NCBI RefSeq assembly: GCF_001262635.1
Contig: NZ_JXYH01000015.1
Coordinates: 1-64,000 of the forward strand
Length of the DNA stretch: 64,000 bases
Source of the DNA: Aestuariivita boseongensis
Lineage (GTDB): Bacteria; Pseudomonadota; Alphaproteobacteria; Rhodobacterales; Rhodobacteraceae
Direction of reading: 5' to 3'
Shown: positions 1 to 9,526 of the stretch, in pieces
How positions within the stretch are numbered: the first letter of the stretch is position 1
Layout of the letters: each line of letters opens with the position of its first letter
Made by a program: the position numbers and the translations under genes
The notes under the pieces: generated by a model
Seen by the model: the letters and a program-made list of their open reading frames with translations, nothing else
What the model was told of the DNA's origin: nothing
Databases searched by the model: none

Positions 1-33
1 GTCGGTCGTCGCGCCGCAAGGCGCGGCGAAACC

Positions 34-588
34 TTATTCGGTGACGACGACCTTCGTCATCACATCCGGCTCTCCGGTGATCTCCAGCGTGCTGCCGTCT
101 CCACGCTTAATGTTGTCCAGCACGTCGAACCCGTCGGTCACACGGCCGACCACGGTATATTGCCCGTTCAGGAAATAGCCCTTGTCAAACATGATGAAGA
201 ACTGGCTGTTCGCACTGTCAGGGCTCGATGAGCGCGCCATGCCCACAACACCGCGATCAAACGGAATATCCGAAAATTCCGCCTTCAGATCCGGCAGGTC
301 CGAACCGCCGGTCCCGGCGCGCCGAATCCGCTCGGCCTCGACCTTGCCAAATTCACCATCACCGGTCTGCGCCATGAACCCGTCGATCACACGGTGAAAA
401 TAGACGTTATCGTAAAACCCCTGTTCAGCCAGGGTGACGATCCGCTCCGCATGTCCGGGGGCCACATCCTCCAGCAGGTCGATCTTGATCACACCCGAGG
501 TATGCGCCCCTTCAACAGTGATCTCGATGCCCGTGGCCGCCGCAGGCCCCGCCGCCAACAGCGCAAAGACCAGCGCCAGCTTATGCAT
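34..588 (-). CDS. Exported cyclophilin-type peptidyl-prolyl isomerase
   Basis: 184 aa. It catalyses cis-trans isomerisation of Xaa-Pro bonds and probably helps envelope proteins fold. The N-terminus is a typical Sec signal (basic start, LALVFALLAAG core, AAA-T cleavage near residue 18). The cyclophilin core then shows YFHRVIDGFMAQTGD, the NSQFFI strand and a GQYTVVGRV segment, all family hallmarks including the catalytic Arg and the Phe/Met pocket. It follows the cytoplasmic cyclophilin on the same strand and overlaps its end by 8 bp, so the two are co-transcribed and translationally coupled. The pair gives one isomerase per compartment. Confidence 0.93.
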   Translation of the reverse strand: MHKLALVFALLAAGPAAATGIEITVEGAHTSGVIKIDLLEDVAPGHAERIVTLAEQGFYDNVYFHRVIDGFMAQTGDGEFGKVEAERIRRAGTGGSDLPDLKAEFSDIPFDRGVVGMARSSSPDSANSQFFIMFDKGYFLNGQYTVVGRVTDGFDVLDNIKRGDGSTLEITGEPDVMTKVVVTE

Positions 589-1087
589 CGGCGGCCACCT
601 TCACGCTGATCATGCGATCGGGCTCCGCCGGCGGCTCACCACGGGTAATGGCGTCCACATGCTCCATCCCGTCGATCACGCGGCCATAGACGGTGTATTG
701 CCGGTTCAGGAAATGGTTATCCGAGAAATTGATGAAGAACTGGCTGTTCGCGCTGTTGGGATTGGCCGAGCGTGCAGCGCCCAACGTACCACGATCATGG
801 GGGATCCCGGAAAACTCCGCCGGCAGATCCGGCAGGTCCGATCCGCCAGTGCCGGCCATACGCAGGTTGAAACCCGCTTCCATATTGCCGTTCTTCACAT
901 CGCCCGTCTGCGCCATGAAGCCGTCGATCACCCGGTGAAAGGCCACATTGTCATATTGTCCGGCCCGCGCCAGTTCCTTCATCCGCGCGCAGTGCTGGGG
1001 CGCGATATCCGGCAAAAGCTCGATCACGACAGTGCCGCCTTTCAGCTCCATCAGGATGGTGTTTTCGGGGTCTTTGATCTCGGCCAT
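581..1087 (-). CDS. Cytoplasmic cyclophilin-type peptidyl-prolyl isomerase
   Basis: 168 aa cyclophilin without a signal peptide. Visible motifs are VAFHRVIDGFMAQTGD, GTGGSDLPDLPAEFS, NSQFFINF and RQYTVYGRVIDGM. It is close in sequence to the exported paralogue immediately downstream, which suggests an old tandem duplication in which one copy gained a signal peptide. It is the first gene of a two-gene minus-strand unit. The 133-bp gap to pgk is divergent and must hold both promoters. Confidence 0.93.
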   Translation of the reverse strand: MAEIKDPENTILMELKGGTVVIELLPDIAPQHCARMKELARAGQYDNVAFHRVIDGFMAQTGDVKNGNMEAGFNLRMAGTGGSDLPDLPAEFSGIPHDRGTLGAARSANPNSANSQFFINFSDNHFLNRQYTVYGRVIDGMEHVDAITRGEPPAEPDRMISVKVAADA

Positions 1088-1220
1088 CTGGCTCTCCTTT
1101 TTGGTCTGTTGGGCTGATAGGTAAAACCCAATGTCGCAATTGCCAAGCTATCCATTGACGCCGGGGCGGATTCATTGGACAGGGGGCGGCGGAAAACGAG
1201 GCTGCATGAGGGGATGACAG

Positions 1221-2417
1221 ATGGGGTGGCAGACATTGGACCAGATGGATCTGGCGGGCAAACGGGTTCTGGTGCGCGTCGATCTGAATGTTCCACTGGA
1301 AGGTGACACGGTCACCGACGACACCCGTATCCAGCGCCTTGTTCCGACCGTGCGCGATATCCTGAACGCCGGCGGCAAGCCGATCCTCCTGTCCCATTTC
1401 GGCCGCCCCAAGGGCAAACACGTCCCCGAGATGTCGCTGCGCAAACTCGTCCCTGCGATCGAAGCCGCCTTTGGTGTGCCGGTGGTTTTTGCCGCCGATT
1501 GCCGCGGCCCGGCAGCCCAGGCGGCGGCCGACAGCCTGGCCGACGGCTCTGTCCTGCTGTTGGAGAACACGCGCTTTTATGCGGGCGAGGAAAAGAATGA
1601 CCCGGACCTCGCGCGCGATTTTGCGGCGCTAGCCGATATATATTGCAACGACGCCTTCTCCTGCGCACACCGGGCCCATGCCTCGACCACTGGTGTCGCG
1701 CATTTGCTGCCTTCTTGTGCCGGCCGGCTGATGCAGGCCGAACTGGTGGCGCTGGAAGCCGCGCTTGGCAAGCCGGAACGCCCGCTTATTGCCGTGGTGG
1801 GCGGGGCCAAGGTGTCGACCAAGCTCGATCTGCTGTCGAACCTGGTCGAAAAAGTCGACCATCTGGTGATCGGCGGCGGTATGGCCAACACCTTCCTTGC
1901 CGCCCAGGGCATCGACGTGGGCAAATCGCTGGCGGAGCATGACATGACCGACACTGCTGCCGATATCCTCACCAAGGCTGAAAAGACCGGGTGCGAGATC
2001 GTGCTGCCCACCGATGTGGTCGTCGCCCGCGAGTTCCGCGAGAATGCCCCGCATGAGACCTGCGCCGCCACCGCCTGCCCTTCGGATGCCATGATCCTCG
2101 ATACCGGGCCGGAAAGCGTCACGCGCATCAACGCTCTGATGGAGCAGGCCCGCACCCTGATCTGGAACGGCCCCCTCGGTGCATTTGAAATTGCCCCCTT
2201 CGGAACCGCCACCTTCGCCGCCGCGCGCAAAGCCGCCGCGATGACCAAGGCCGGCCAGCTTGTCACCGTCGCCGGCGGCGGCGATACGGTCGCGGCGTTG
2301 AACATGGCGGGGGCGGCCCATGATTTCACCTATATCTCCACTGCCGGGGGCGCGTTCCTTGAATGGATGGAGGGCAAGACCCTGCCGGGTGTGGCCGCTT
2401 TGACTCAGACGGAATAA
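1221..2417 (+). CDS. pgk: Phosphoglycerate kinase
   Basis: 398 aa, the usual bacterial length. It transfers phosphate between 1,3-bisphosphoglycerate and ADP in glycolysis and the reverse reaction in gluconeogenesis. The N-terminal substrate domain shows RVDLNVPL and the [11 protein letters not shown] loop. The nucleotide domain shows [33 protein letters not shown] and the C-terminal [12 protein letters not shown] loop. The ATG at 1221 gives the standard N-terminus ([24 protein letters not shown]). It is divergent from the cyclophilin pair. About 100 bp separate it from the next gene, so it is probably its own transcription unit. Confidence 0.98.
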   Translation: MGWQTLDQMDLAGKRVLVRVDLNVPLEGDTVTDDTRIQRLVPTVRDILNAGGKPILLSHFGRPKGKHVPEMSLRKLVPAIEAAFGVPVVFAADCRGPAAQAAADSLADGSVLLLENTRFYAGEEKNDPDLARDFAALADIYCNDAFSCAHRAHASTTGVAHLLPSCAGRLMQAELVALEAALGKPERPLIAVVGGAKVSTKLDLLSNLVEKVDHLVIGGGMANTFLAAQGIDVGKSLAEHDMTDTAADILTKAEKTGCEIVLPTDVVVAREFRENAPHETCAATACPSDAMILDTGPESVTRINALMEQARTLIWNGPLGAFEIAPFGTATFAAARKAAAMTKAGQLVTVAGGGDTVAALNMAGAAHDFTYISTAGGAFLEWMEGKTLPGVAALTQTE

Positions 2418-2515
2418 TCGCGCGCCCTGTTCAAATCGGGGATTCACAGCGCGAATCACCTATGTCATAGTGCCTCTCAGCAGTCCGTCAGAGACCGCAT
2501 CAGAGGCAGAACGCA

Positions 2516-2815
2516 GTGACCAGATCCAACAGACCCAGCTTCGGGACGCTGATCTTTTTCTCAGCCGCCTTCGCGCTGAGCATCTATTTCACCTTTGCCG
2601 CCGTGCAGGGAGATTTCGGTCTGTTCCGCCGGGCCGAGATCCAGGCCGAAACCCGCGATGTCGCCCGCGACCTCGACCGTCTTCAGGCCGAACTGGCACG
2701 GATGGAAAACCTGACCCTGCGCCTGTCGGACAATTTCCTCGACCTCGACCTTCTGGATGAACAGGCCCGCTCGGTCCTGGGCCTGCTGCGCGCCGACGAA
2801 ATCGTCATTCGGTAA
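2516..2815 (+). CDS. FtsB/DivIC-like septum formation initiator
   Basis: 99 aa with a GTG start. One membrane span lies near residues 10-29 (LIFFSAAFALSIYFTFAAV). A heptad-rich coiled coil follows (about residues 38-75, AETRDVARDLDRLQAELARMENLT). The end is the short LLRADEIVIR segment typical of this family just upstream of pdhA in alphaproteobacteria. FtsB/DivIC proteins bind FtsL and FtsQ in the divisome. The assignment rests on topology, size and synteny, because primary sequence in this family is weak. Confidence 0.8.
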   Translation: MTRSNRPSFGTLIFFSAAFALSIYFTFAAVQGDFGLFRRAEIQAETRDVARDLDRLQAELARMENLTLRLSDNFLDLDLLDEQARSVLGLLRADEIVIR

Positions 2816-2975
2816 TCCGATTCAAACGCTCCTGCTTCTTTGAGGGCACAGATCCCCCCAAGCCACGGTTGCGGCATGGAAACCCCTTCTTTTTCCCGCG
2901 ATTTCACCCGGAATCTTCCAACCCTGCCCCCGCGTCATAATATCCCTCGCATCAAAGCAACAAATCCTTTATGGA

Positions 2976-2995
2976 ATAGTTTAACGCTAAACTAT
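2976..2995. promoter_or_regulatory. Perfect 8-bp inverted repeat upstream of pdhA, candidate operator
   Basis: ATAGTTTA (2976-2983), a 4-bp ACGC spacer, then TAAACTAT (2988-2995): a perfect palindrome 26 bp before the pdhA start codon, in an AT-rich stretch that stands out from its surroundings. Its position would let a dimeric repressor or activator act on pdhABC transcription. There is no U-tract, so it is not a terminator. The cognate regulator cannot be named from sequence. Confidence 0.5.
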
Positions 2996-3021
2996 CTCGC
3001 CAGAGAGGGAGCCCCCACGCC

Positions 3022-4032
3022 ATGGCAGCGCGAAAAACTACAAAGAAACCAAATGTTTCCGCCGAGGAACTGAAAGCCTATTACCGCGACATGCTGCTCA
3101 TCCGGCGATTCGAAGAAAAAGCGGGTCAGCTTTACGGCATGGGCCTGATCGGCGGGTTCTGCCACCTCTATATCGGTCAGGAAGCGGTTGTGGTGGGCCT
3201 CGAGGCCGCTGCAGAAGAAGGCGACAAGCGCGTTACCTCCTATCGCGACCACGGCCACATGCTGGCCTGCGGTATGGACCCCAACGGCGTCATGGCCGAA
3301 CTGACGGGCCGCGAGGGCGGCTATTCCCGCGGCAAGGGCGGCTCCATGCACATGTTCTCGAAAGAGAAGCATTTCTATGGCGGCCACGGCATCGTGGGTG
3401 CGCAGGTGCCCATCGGCGCGGGCCTCGCCTTTGCTGACAAATACCTTGAAAACGGGCGCGTCACATTCGCCTATTTCGGCGATGGTGCCGCCAACCAGGG
3501 CCAGATTTACGAGACCTTCAACATGGCCGCGCTCTGGCAGCTTCCGGTGATCTTCGTGATCGAGAACAACCAATACGCCATGGGCACCGCCCAGAAACGC
3601 TCCACCTCCACGCCCGAGCTTTACACACGTGGCGCCGCATTCGGCATTCCCGGTGAAGCGGTCGACGGCATGGATGTGCTTGCCGTCAAGGAAGCCAGCG
3701 AAAAGGCCGTGGCCCACTGCCGGTCCGGCAAAGGCCCCTACATCCTGGAAATCAAAACCTATCGCTATCGCGGCCACTCCATGTCGGACCCGGCCAAGTA
3801 CCGGACCCGCGAGGAAGTGCAGAAAATGCGCGACGAACGCGACCCGATCGAACAGGTCCGCGAATTGCTGCTGACCGGCAAACACGCCTCGGAAGATGAC
3901 CTGAAGGCCATCGACAAGGAAATCAAAGAAATCGTGAATGCCTCGGCCGAGTTTGCCAAGGAAAGCCCCGAGCCCGCGCTTGATGAGCTTTGGACCGACA
4001 TTTACGCCGAAACAGCGCCGCAGAACGCCTGA
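3022..4032 (+). CDS. pdhA: Pyruvate dehydrogenase E1 component, alpha subunit
   Basis: 336 aa. With PdhB it forms the thiamine-diphosphate-dependent E1 that decarboxylates pyruvate and reductively acetylates the lipoyl arm of E2. The ThDP/Mg site motif runs from [12 protein letters not shown] (about residues 152-163) to [10 protein letters not shown]. The phosphorylation-loop-like region [15 protein letters not shown] is also present. A GAGGGAG ribosome site lies about 9 nt before the ATG. It is the first gene of pdhA-pdhB-pdhC and has 14 bp to pdhB. A palindrome just upstream may be its operator. Confidence 0.97.
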   Translation: MAARKTTKKPNVSAEELKAYYRDMLLIRRFEEKAGQLYGMGLIGGFCHLYIGQEAVVVGLEAAAEEGDKRVTSYRDHGHMLACGMDPNGVMAELTGREGGYSRGKGGSMHMFSKEKHFYGGHGIVGAQVPIGAGLAFADKYLENGRVTFAYFGDGAANQGQIYETFNMAALWQLPVIFVIENNQYAMGTAQKRSTSTPELYTRGAAFGIPGEAVDGMDVLAVKEASEKAVAHCRSGKGPYILEIKTYRYRGHSMSDPAKYRTREEVQKMRDERDPIEQVRELLLTGKHASEDDLKAIDKEIKEIVNASAEFAKESPEPALDELWTDIYAETAPQNA

Positions 4033-4046
4033 GGGAGATAAGAACA

Positions 4047-5429
4047 ATGGCAACCGAAATCCTGATGCCCGCCCTCTCGCCCACCATGGAAGAAGGCACA
4101 CTCGCAAAATGGCTGGTCAAGGAGGGCGACACCGTCTCTTCCGGCGACATCATGGCTGAAATTGAAACCGACAAGGCCACGATGGAATTTGAAGCCGTCG
4201 ATGAAGGCGTGATCGGCAAGATCCTCGTCCCCGAAGGCACCGAAGGGGTGAAAGTGAACACCGCCATCGCCATTCTGGTCGAAGAAGGCGAAGACGTGCC
4301 CGAGGCGGTCGACGCCTCCACCGCCCCTGCCCCGGCGGCCCTCTCTGGCGAGGAAGGCAAAGCGTCCTCCCCGGCCACAGCGGCAAGCCCGGCCCCGGCC
4401 AACATCCCCGAACCGGACCTGACGCCTGACTGGCCCGAAGGCACACCGATGAAACAGCAAACCGTCCGCGAAGCGCTGCGCGACGCCATGGCCGAAGAAA
4501 TGCGCCGGGACGAGACGGTTTATCTGAAGGGGGAAGAGGTCGCCGAATACCAGGGCGCCTACAAGGTCTCCCAAGGGTTGCTGGACGAGTTTGGCCCCAA
4601 ACGCGTGATCGACACGCCCATCACCGAACACGGCTTTGCCGGTATCGCGGTGGGTGCGGCTTTTGGCGGTCTGCGCCCGATTGTGGAATTCATGACCTTC
4701 AACTTCGCCATGCAGGCGATTGACCAGATCATCAACTCTGCCGCCAAAACACTTTACATGTCCGGCGGCCAGATGGGCGCGCCCATGGTCTTCCGTGGCC
4801 CCAACGGTGCCGCCGCCCGCGTGGGCGCGCAACACAGCCAGGATTACGCGGCATGGTACAGCCACATTCCAGGCCTCAAGGTCGTGATGCCCTATTCGGC
4901 CTCTGACGCGAAGGGCCTTCTGAAAACCGCGATCCGCGATCCCAACCCGGTGATCTTCCTGGAAAACGAAATCCTCTATGGCCGCACCTTCGACGTGCCC
5001 GATATCGACGATTTCACCATTCCCTTCGGCAAGGCCCGCATCTGGCGCGAAGGCGATGATGTGACCATCGTCAGCTTTGGCATCGGCATGCAATATGCCC
5101 TGCAAGCCGCTGATAAACTTGCAGAAGAAGGCATCTCGGCCGAGGTCATTGACCTGCGCACGATCCGCCCGATGGACACGGCGACCATCCTGAAATCGGT
5201 GATGAAGACCAACCGCTGCGTGACCGTCGAAGAAGGCTGGCCGCAAAGCTCGGTCGGCAATTACATCAGCTCGGTCATCATGCAGGAGGCGTTTGACTAT
5301 CTCGACGCGCCGGTGATCAACCTGACCGGCAAGGACGTGCCCATGCCCTATGCCGCGAACCTCGAAAAACTGGCGCTTGTGACCACCGACGAGGTGATCG
5401 AGGCCGTCAAAAAAGTCACCTACCGGTAA
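4047..5429 (+). CDS. pdhB: Pyruvate dehydrogenase E1 beta subunit with N-terminal lipoyl domain
   Basis: 460 aa from the ATG at 4047, preceded by GGGAGATAAGAACA. Upstream in-frame starts lie inside pdhA and are unlikely. Residues 1-80 are a complete biotinyl/lipoyl domain with the modified Lys in [11 protein letters not shown] Pro/Ala-rich linker follows (about residues 85-135), then the E1-beta transketolase pyrimidine and C-terminal domains ([26 protein letters not shown] split across the start of the domain, [28 protein letters not shown]). A lipoylated E1-beta is known in alphaproteobacteria. The lipoyl domain is almost identical to that of the following pdhC. Confidence 0.97.
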   Translation: MATEILMPALSPTMEEGTLAKWLVKEGDTVSSGDIMAEIETDKATMEFEAVDEGVIGKILVPEGTEGVKVNTAIAILVEEGEDVPEAVDASTAPAPAALSGEEGKASSPATAASPAPANIPEPDLTPDWPEGTPMKQQTVREALRDAMAEEMRRDETVYLKGEEVAEYQGAYKVSQGLLDEFGPKRVIDTPITEHGFAGIAVGAAFGGLRPIVEFMTFNFAMQAIDQIINSAAKTLYMSGGQMGAPMVFRGPNGAAARVGAQHSQDYAAWYSHIPGLKVVMPYSASDAKGLLKTAIRDPNPVIFLENEILYGRTFDVPDIDDFTIPFGKARIWREGDDVTIVSFGIGMQYALQAADKLAEEGISAEVIDLRTIRPMDTATILKSVMKTNRCVTVEEGWPQSSVGNYISSVIMQEAFDYLDAPVINLTGKDVPMPYAANLEKLALVTTDEVIEAVKKVTYR

Positions 5430-5441
5430 GGAGCGCAGAGA

Positions 5442-6743
5442 ATGCCTACAGAAATCCTCATGCCCGCCCTGTCCCCCACGATGGAGGAAGGCACCCTTGC
5501 CAAATGGCTGGTGAAAGAAGGCGACACTGTCTCCTCCGGCGATCTGCTGGCCGAGATCGAAACCGACAAGGCCACGATGGAATTCGAAGCCGTCGACGAA
5601 GGCGTGATCGGCAAGATCCTTGTGCCCGAAGGCACCGAAGGGGTGAAGGTCAACAGCCCCATCGCGGTTCTGCTGGAAGAGGGCGAAAGCGCAGACGATA
5701 TCGGCAGCGCGCCCGCCGCTGCCCCGGCCCCTGCCGCCGAAGCGCCCAAAGCGGCCGAGGCGCCTGCGCCAGCCGCAGCTCCGGCCCCCGCCGCGCCCAA
5801 AAAAGACGGCGAGCGCATCTTCGCAACCCCGCTCGCCCGTCGCATCGCCGCTGACAAAGGCTTGGATCTGGCGCAGATCACCGGCTCCGGCCCCCATGGC
5901 CGCATCATCAAGGCCGATGTGGAAGGCGCCACGGCCCAACCCGCCGCCGCCCCTGCCGCAGCAGAGGCACCCTCCGCCAAAGCAGCACCCGCAGCCGCCG
6001 CCATGCCCACCGGCCCCGCAGCAGACCAGGTGCTGAAAATGTACGACGGCCGCGAATTCGAGGAAGTCCCCCTCGACGGCATGCGCAAAACCGTGGCCTC
6101 GCGCCTGACCGAGGCCAAACAGACCATCCCGCATTTCTACCTGCGCCGCGACATTCAGCTCGATGCGCTGCTGAAATTCCGGGGCGATCTGAACAAGCAG
6201 CTGGAAAGCCGCGGTGTGAAACTGTCGGTCAACGACTTCATCATCAAGGCCTGCGCGCTGGCGCTGCAACAGGTGCCCGCCGCCAACTCCGTCTGGGCCG
6301 GCGACCGCATGCTGCGCCTGAAACCCTCAGACGTGGCCGTGGCCGTGGCGATCGAAGGCGGCCTTTTCACCCCTGTCCTGAAAGATGCAGAGATGAAATC
6401 CCTCTCGGCCCTGTCGACCGAGATGAAAGACCTCGCCACCCGCGCCCGCGACCGCAAGCTCGCGCCGCATGAATACCAGGGCGGCAGCTTTGCAATCTCG
6501 AACCTTGGCATGTTCGGCATCGACAATTTCGACGCGGTCATCAACCCGCCCCACGGCGCGATCCTCGCGGTGGGTGCAGGCGTGAAGAAACCCGTCGTCG
6601 GCAAAGACGGTGAGTTGACGGTGGCCACGGTGATGTCCGTCACCCTCTCGGTCGATCACCGGGTCATCGACGGCGCGCTGGGGGCCGAGCTCCTGCAAGC
6701 CATCGTCGACAATCTGGAAAACCCGATGGTGATGCTCGCCTGA
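5442..6743 (+). CDS. pdhC: Pyruvate dehydrogenase E2 (dihydrolipoyl acetyltransferase)
   Basis: 433 aa. This is the core of the complex and moves the acetyl group from lipoamide to CoA. The order is one lipoyl domain (residues 1-80, Lys in [10 protein letters not shown]), an Ala/Pro linker, a peripheral-subunit-binding domain (about 126-160, [15 protein letters not shown] and [13 protein letters not shown]), a second Ala/Pro linker, then the catalytic domain ending with [14 protein letters not shown], which holds the active-site His and Asp. It is last in the operon, 12 bp after pdhB. No lpd (E3) gene is in the window, so E3 must be encoded elsewhere. Confidence 0.97.
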   Translation: MPTEILMPALSPTMEEGTLAKWLVKEGDTVSSGDLLAEIETDKATMEFEAVDEGVIGKILVPEGTEGVKVNSPIAVLLEEGESADDIGSAPAAAPAPAAEAPKAAEAPAPAAAPAPAAPKKDGERIFATPLARRIAADKGLDLAQITGSGPHGRIIKADVEGATAQPAAAPAAAEAPSAKAAPAAAAMPTGPAADQVLKMYDGREFEEVPLDGMRKTVASRLTEAKQTIPHFYLRRDIQLDALLKFRGDLNKQLESRGVKLSVNDFIIKACALALQQVPAANSVWAGDRMLRLKPSDVAVAVAIEGGLFTPVLKDAEMKSLSALSTEMKDLATRARDRKLAPHEYQGGSFAISNLGMFGIDNFDAVINPPHGAILAVGAGVKKPVVGKDGELTVATVMSVTLSVDHRVIDGALGAELLQAIVDNLENPMVMLA

Positions 6744-6778
6744 GGCCCTGCTTCTTTCTGGCGAAAAATACCCAAAAC

Positions 6779-6793
6779 GGGAGCGCAGCTCCC
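6779..6793. repeat. Short hairpin downstream of pdhC
   Basis: GGGAGC-GCA-GCTCCC: a 6-bp perfect stem with a 3-nt loop, 35 bp after pdhC. It is followed by an A-rich rather than T-rich run on the plus strand, so alone it is a weak terminator. It may protect the pdh message 3' end. Confidence 0.45.
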
Positions 6794-6807
6794 GAAAGAA
6801 AAAAATA

Positions 6808-6837
6808 AGCCGGGCGCCTCAGCCCGGCTTTCCTTTT
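6808..6837. terminator. Bidirectional terminator between pdhC and cysK
   Basis: AGCCGGGC (6808-6815), loop GCCTCA, GCCCGGCT (6822-6829). TTTCCTTTT follows on the plus strand, and an A-run on the left reads as a T-run on the minus strand. The shape suits intrinsic termination of the converging pdhABC and cysE-cysK transcripts. Its T-run overlaps the cysK stop codon. Confidence 0.85.
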
Positions 6838-7906
6838 ACCCCATTTGATATCCCGGAGTGGATTGCGACAGGGCTATCTCCTCCTCGGTCATCTCTTCGG
6901 CCACGCCTTCAAACAATGGCGTCGACAGATACCGCTCTCCGGTATCGGGCAGCATGCACAAGATCACCGATCCCTCCGGCGCGGTTTCCGCGATCTTCAT
7001 AGAAATCGCAAAAGTCGACCCACCGGAAATCCCGGTAAAGATCCCCTCTTCCGCCGCCAAACGCTTTGACCACGCAATCCCGTCCGGCCCCGCCACCGGG
7101 ATCAGCTCATCGTGATAGCCCTTATCCAGCGTCTCTTGTAGCACCCAAGGGATGAAATCCGGCGTCCAGCCCTGGATCGGGTGCGGCTGAAAATGGGGAT
7201 GCCCTTCGGTGGGCTGATGATCCTCGTTGCGGGTATTCACATAGCCCGACCCGACAATCGCCGCGTTCGCGGGCTCCGTCAGGATCAGCTTCACATCTGG
7301 TCGCTCGGCCTTCAGCACGCGACCTATCCCCGACACGGTCCCGCCCGTACCATAACCGGTGACGATGTAATCCAACCGCTGCCCGTCAAAATCCCCCAGG
7401 ATCTCCCGCGCGGTCGTGCTGGCGTGCATATCCGCATTATCCGGCGTCTCGAATTGCGAGGCCAGGAACCACCCGTTCGCCTCCGCCAGTTCCTTGGCCT
7501 TCTGATACATGCCAAAGCCCTTCTTTTCCTTCGGCGTCAGCACCACCTTGGCCCCCAGAAAGCGCATCAGCTTTCGCCGTTCGACAGAAAAACTTTCCGC
7601 CATGGTCACCACCAAAGGATACCCCTTCGCGGCACAGACCATCGCCAACCCAATCCCCGTATTGCCCGAGGTCGCCTCAACCACCGTCTGACCTGGCTTC
7701 AGCCGCCCGTCGCGCTCAGCCGCTTCGATGATGTTCAGCGCCAGCCTATCCTTCACCGATCCCGCCGGATTGAAGGCCTCAAATTTCACATAGACGGTCA
7801 CGTTTTTTGGCGCGATGCGATTGATCCGGATCGCCGGTGTATCCCCGACCGTATCCAGCACGCTGTCATAAAGCCGCCCCCGGCCCGAGGTTTGTCGAAT
7901 TCCCAT
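6836..7906 (-). CDS. cysK: Cysteine synthase A family (O-acetylserine sulfhydrylase)
   Basis: 356 aa PLP enzyme that makes L-cysteine from O-acetylserine and sulfide. Visible are NPAGSVKDR with the PLP-binding Lys (about residue 53), the TSGNTGIGLA substrate loop (about 79-88) and the YGTGGTVSGIGR phosphate-binding loop. It is about 40 residues longer than typical CysK. The excess includes an insertion around SGYVNTRNEDHQPTEGHPHFQPHP and an extended C-terminus, as in several alphaproteobacterial homologues. The serine acetyltransferase gene lies 109 bp upstream on the same strand, so the two steps of cysteine synthesis sit together. Confidence 0.93.
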   Translation of the reverse strand: MGIRQTSGRGRLYDSVLDTVGDTPAIRINRIAPKNVTVYVKFEAFNPAGSVKDRLALNIIEAAERDGRLKPGQTVVEATSGNTGIGLAMVCAAKGYPLVVTMAESFSVERRKLMRFLGAKVVLTPKEKKGFGMYQKAKELAEANGWFLASQFETPDNADMHASTTAREILGDFDGQRLDYIVTGYGTGGTVSGIGRVLKAERPDVKLILTEPANAAIVGSGYVNTRNEDHQPTEGHPHFQPHPIQGWTPDFIPWVLQETLDKGYHDELIPVAGPDGIAWSKRLAAEEGIFTGISGGSTFAISMKIAETAPEGSVILCMLPDTGERYLSTPLFEGVAEEMTEEEIALSQSTPGYQMG

Positions 7907-8015
7907 GTTACGCCCCTTTCAACTGTCGCAGAGGCGTTAACCATAAGAACAAAATATGCGCGCAGGCCAGAGGCGAGCGCGCATTCAGGGACGTTATTCC
8001 CGATTTAGGGAAAGA

Positions 8016-8834
8016 TCAGCTATCTTTTCCCAGCATGTGGTTCATGGACACTGCCGGCTGGTCACAGCCCGCCTCTCCGACGATCTTGGCCGGGATGCCC
8101 GCCACCGTTTTGCAGGGCGGCACATCTTCCAAAACCACAGAACCGGCGGCAATGCGCGAGCAATGCCCGATGCGGATATTGCCCAGAACCTTGGCCCCGG
8201 CCCCAATCAGCACACCATCTTCGATCTTGGGATGTCGGTCCTCTTCTTCCTTGCCGGTCCCGCCCAGCGTGACCGAATGCAGCATCGACACATTGTCGCC
8301 CACCACAGCCGTTTCCCCGATAACGATGGAATGGGCGTGGTCGATCATGATGCCCTTGCCGATGCGGGCTGCGGGGTGGATATCCACACCGAAAATCTCG
8401 GAAATGCGCATCTGGAAGAAATACGCCAGATCGTATTTGCCCCGCTCCCACAGCCAGTGGCCGATGCGATAAGCCTGCATCGCCTGATAGCCTTTGAAAT
8501 ACAGGATGGGCTGCAACAAACGGTGGCAGGCGGGGTCACGTTCGTACACCGCCACCAGATCGGCGCGCGCCGCCTCGACCAGTTCGGGCGATTGGGCATA
8601 GGCCTCATCCGCGATCTCGCGCAGGATCACCATCGACATCTCGTTCGAGGCCAGCTTGGCCGCCACGCGATAGCTCAGCGCCTTTTCAATGGATTTGTGG
8701 TGCAGGATACAGGCGTGAACCAGACCGCCCATCAGCGGCTCGGTCGCCACCGCGTCGCGGGCCTCTTCGGTGATGCGATCCCAAACCGGGTCGACAGATC
8801 TGATTTTTGCGCGTGTCTCAGCCATGGCGGTCAT
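8016..8834 (-). CDS. cysE: Serine O-acetyltransferase
   Basis: 272 aa. It makes O-acetylserine, the substrate of CysK. The N-terminal helical domain (DPVWDRITEEARDAVATEPL, then ILHHKSIEKALSYRVAAKLAS) is followed by a left-handed beta-helix of hexapeptide repeats (VDIHPAARIGKGIMIDHAHSIVIGETAVVGDNV) and the GIPAKIVG closing segment. The catalytic His is in the DHAHS region. MAETRA, three codons in, is an alternative start. It lies between the GTA region and cysK, a gene order seen in many Rhodobacteraceae. Confidence 0.95.
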   Translation of the reverse strand: MTAMAETRAKIRSVDPVWDRITEEARDAVATEPLMGGLVHACILHHKSIEKALSYRVAAKLASNEMSMVILREIADEAYAQSPELVEAARADLVAVYERDPACHRLLQPILYFKGYQAMQAYRIGHWLWERGKYDLAYFFQMRISEIFGVDIHPAARIGKGIMIDHAHSIVIGETAVVGDNVSMLHSVTLGGTGKEEEDRHPKIEDGVLIGAGAKVLGNIRIGHCSRIAAGSVVLEDVPPCKTVAGIPAKIVGEAGCDQPAVSMNHMLGKDS

Positions 8835-8910
8835 CCTTTTTCTCGCCTCAGGTTACTCACTTAGGCGATAATTGACCAAACGCAAACCTGTGATCGGAAT
8901 AATCACGAAA

Positions 8911-9249
8911 ATGAATGACGCCGAACGAGCCCAGATGCGAGCCCTGATCATGGCCCGAATTGACGAGATCGCACGCGAAGACGCCCTTGGCGCGGAAGGC
9001 CAGTCAGTGGTCACGCTGGATCAGCAGTCGGTGGGCCGTCTCAGCCGCATGGACGCGCTGCAGAACCAGGCCATGGCCAAGGCCCAGCAGGCGCGTCGCG
9101 ATCTGGAACGCCGCCGGCTCACCCATGCGCTGGCAGCGATGGAGGATGGCGAATACGGCTATTGCGAAGATTGCGGAGAGGACATTCCCCTCCCCCGCCT
9201 CAGGCTCGATCCGGCCGCGACACGCTGCGTCAGCTGCGCGTCCGGCTGA
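8911..9249 (+). CDS. TraR/DksA-type C4 zinc-finger protein
   Basis: 112 aa from the ATG at 8911; an in-frame start at 8872 would add 13 poorly conserved residues. An N-terminal helical part (MNDAERAQMRALIMARIDEIARED) leads to a short coiled coil and the zinc finger CEDCGEDIPLPRLRLDPAATRCVSC (two CxxC pairs, about residues 87-111, split here by the loop). DksA-family proteins enter the RNA polymerase secondary channel and work with ppGpp, but short versions like this are poorly characterised. It converges on the last gene of the GTA region and overlaps it by 20 bp. Confidence 0.85.
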   Translation: MNDAERAQMRALIMARIDEIAREDALGAEGQSVVTLDQQSVGRLSRMDALQNQAMAKAQQARRDLERRRLTHALAAMEDGEYGYCEDCGEDIPLPRLRLDPAATRCVSCASG

Positions 9250-9526
9250 ACGCACGGCGCTGCAAACAGCCCAACACCACCCGCATCGCCGCGCAGTAAG
9301 CGGGATTGTCAAAGCCCGGCTCGGGCGGCATCGGATGCCAGCGCGCCACTTCCATCAAAGACCCTGTCCCCCACAGCGGATGTGCCTTTCCGGTAAACTG
9401 CCGATACCTGTCGGCCCGCGCCGCACGGCGCAGAAATCCATCACAAACCGCCACCCGGTCGGGCGCAGGAACCATCATCAAGGCCCGCGCGGCGGAAGAT
9501 ACATCGGCATAATGCACCCTTCGCAT
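9230..9526 (-). CDS. GTA-linked small conserved protein (DUF7742-like)
   Basis: 98 aa from the ATG at 9526, which forms TGATG with the g15 stop; a GTG one codon earlier is also possible. Visible are MRRVHYADVSSAARAL, a WGTGSLMEVARWHP segment and a conserved-looking PGFDNPAYCAAM stretch. I recognise it as the short conserved protein that follows the tail-fibre gene in many Rhodobacteraceae GTA loci. It has no assigned function. Coupling to g15 implies it is the last gene of the GTA operon. Its end overlaps the converging DksA-like gene. Confidence 0.7.
   Translation of the reverse strand: MRRVHYADVSSAARALMMVPAPDRVAVCDGFLRRAARADRYRQFTGKAHPLWGTGSLMEVARWHPMPPEPGFDNPAYCAAMRVVLGCLQRRAFSRTRS

Noticed and set aside
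4002-6269. Long antisense open frame (755 codons) over pdhB and pdhC
   Set aside because: Its translation is Gly/His-rich and mirrors the codon bias of the lipoyl and linker regions on the other strand; no family motif and no ribosome site.
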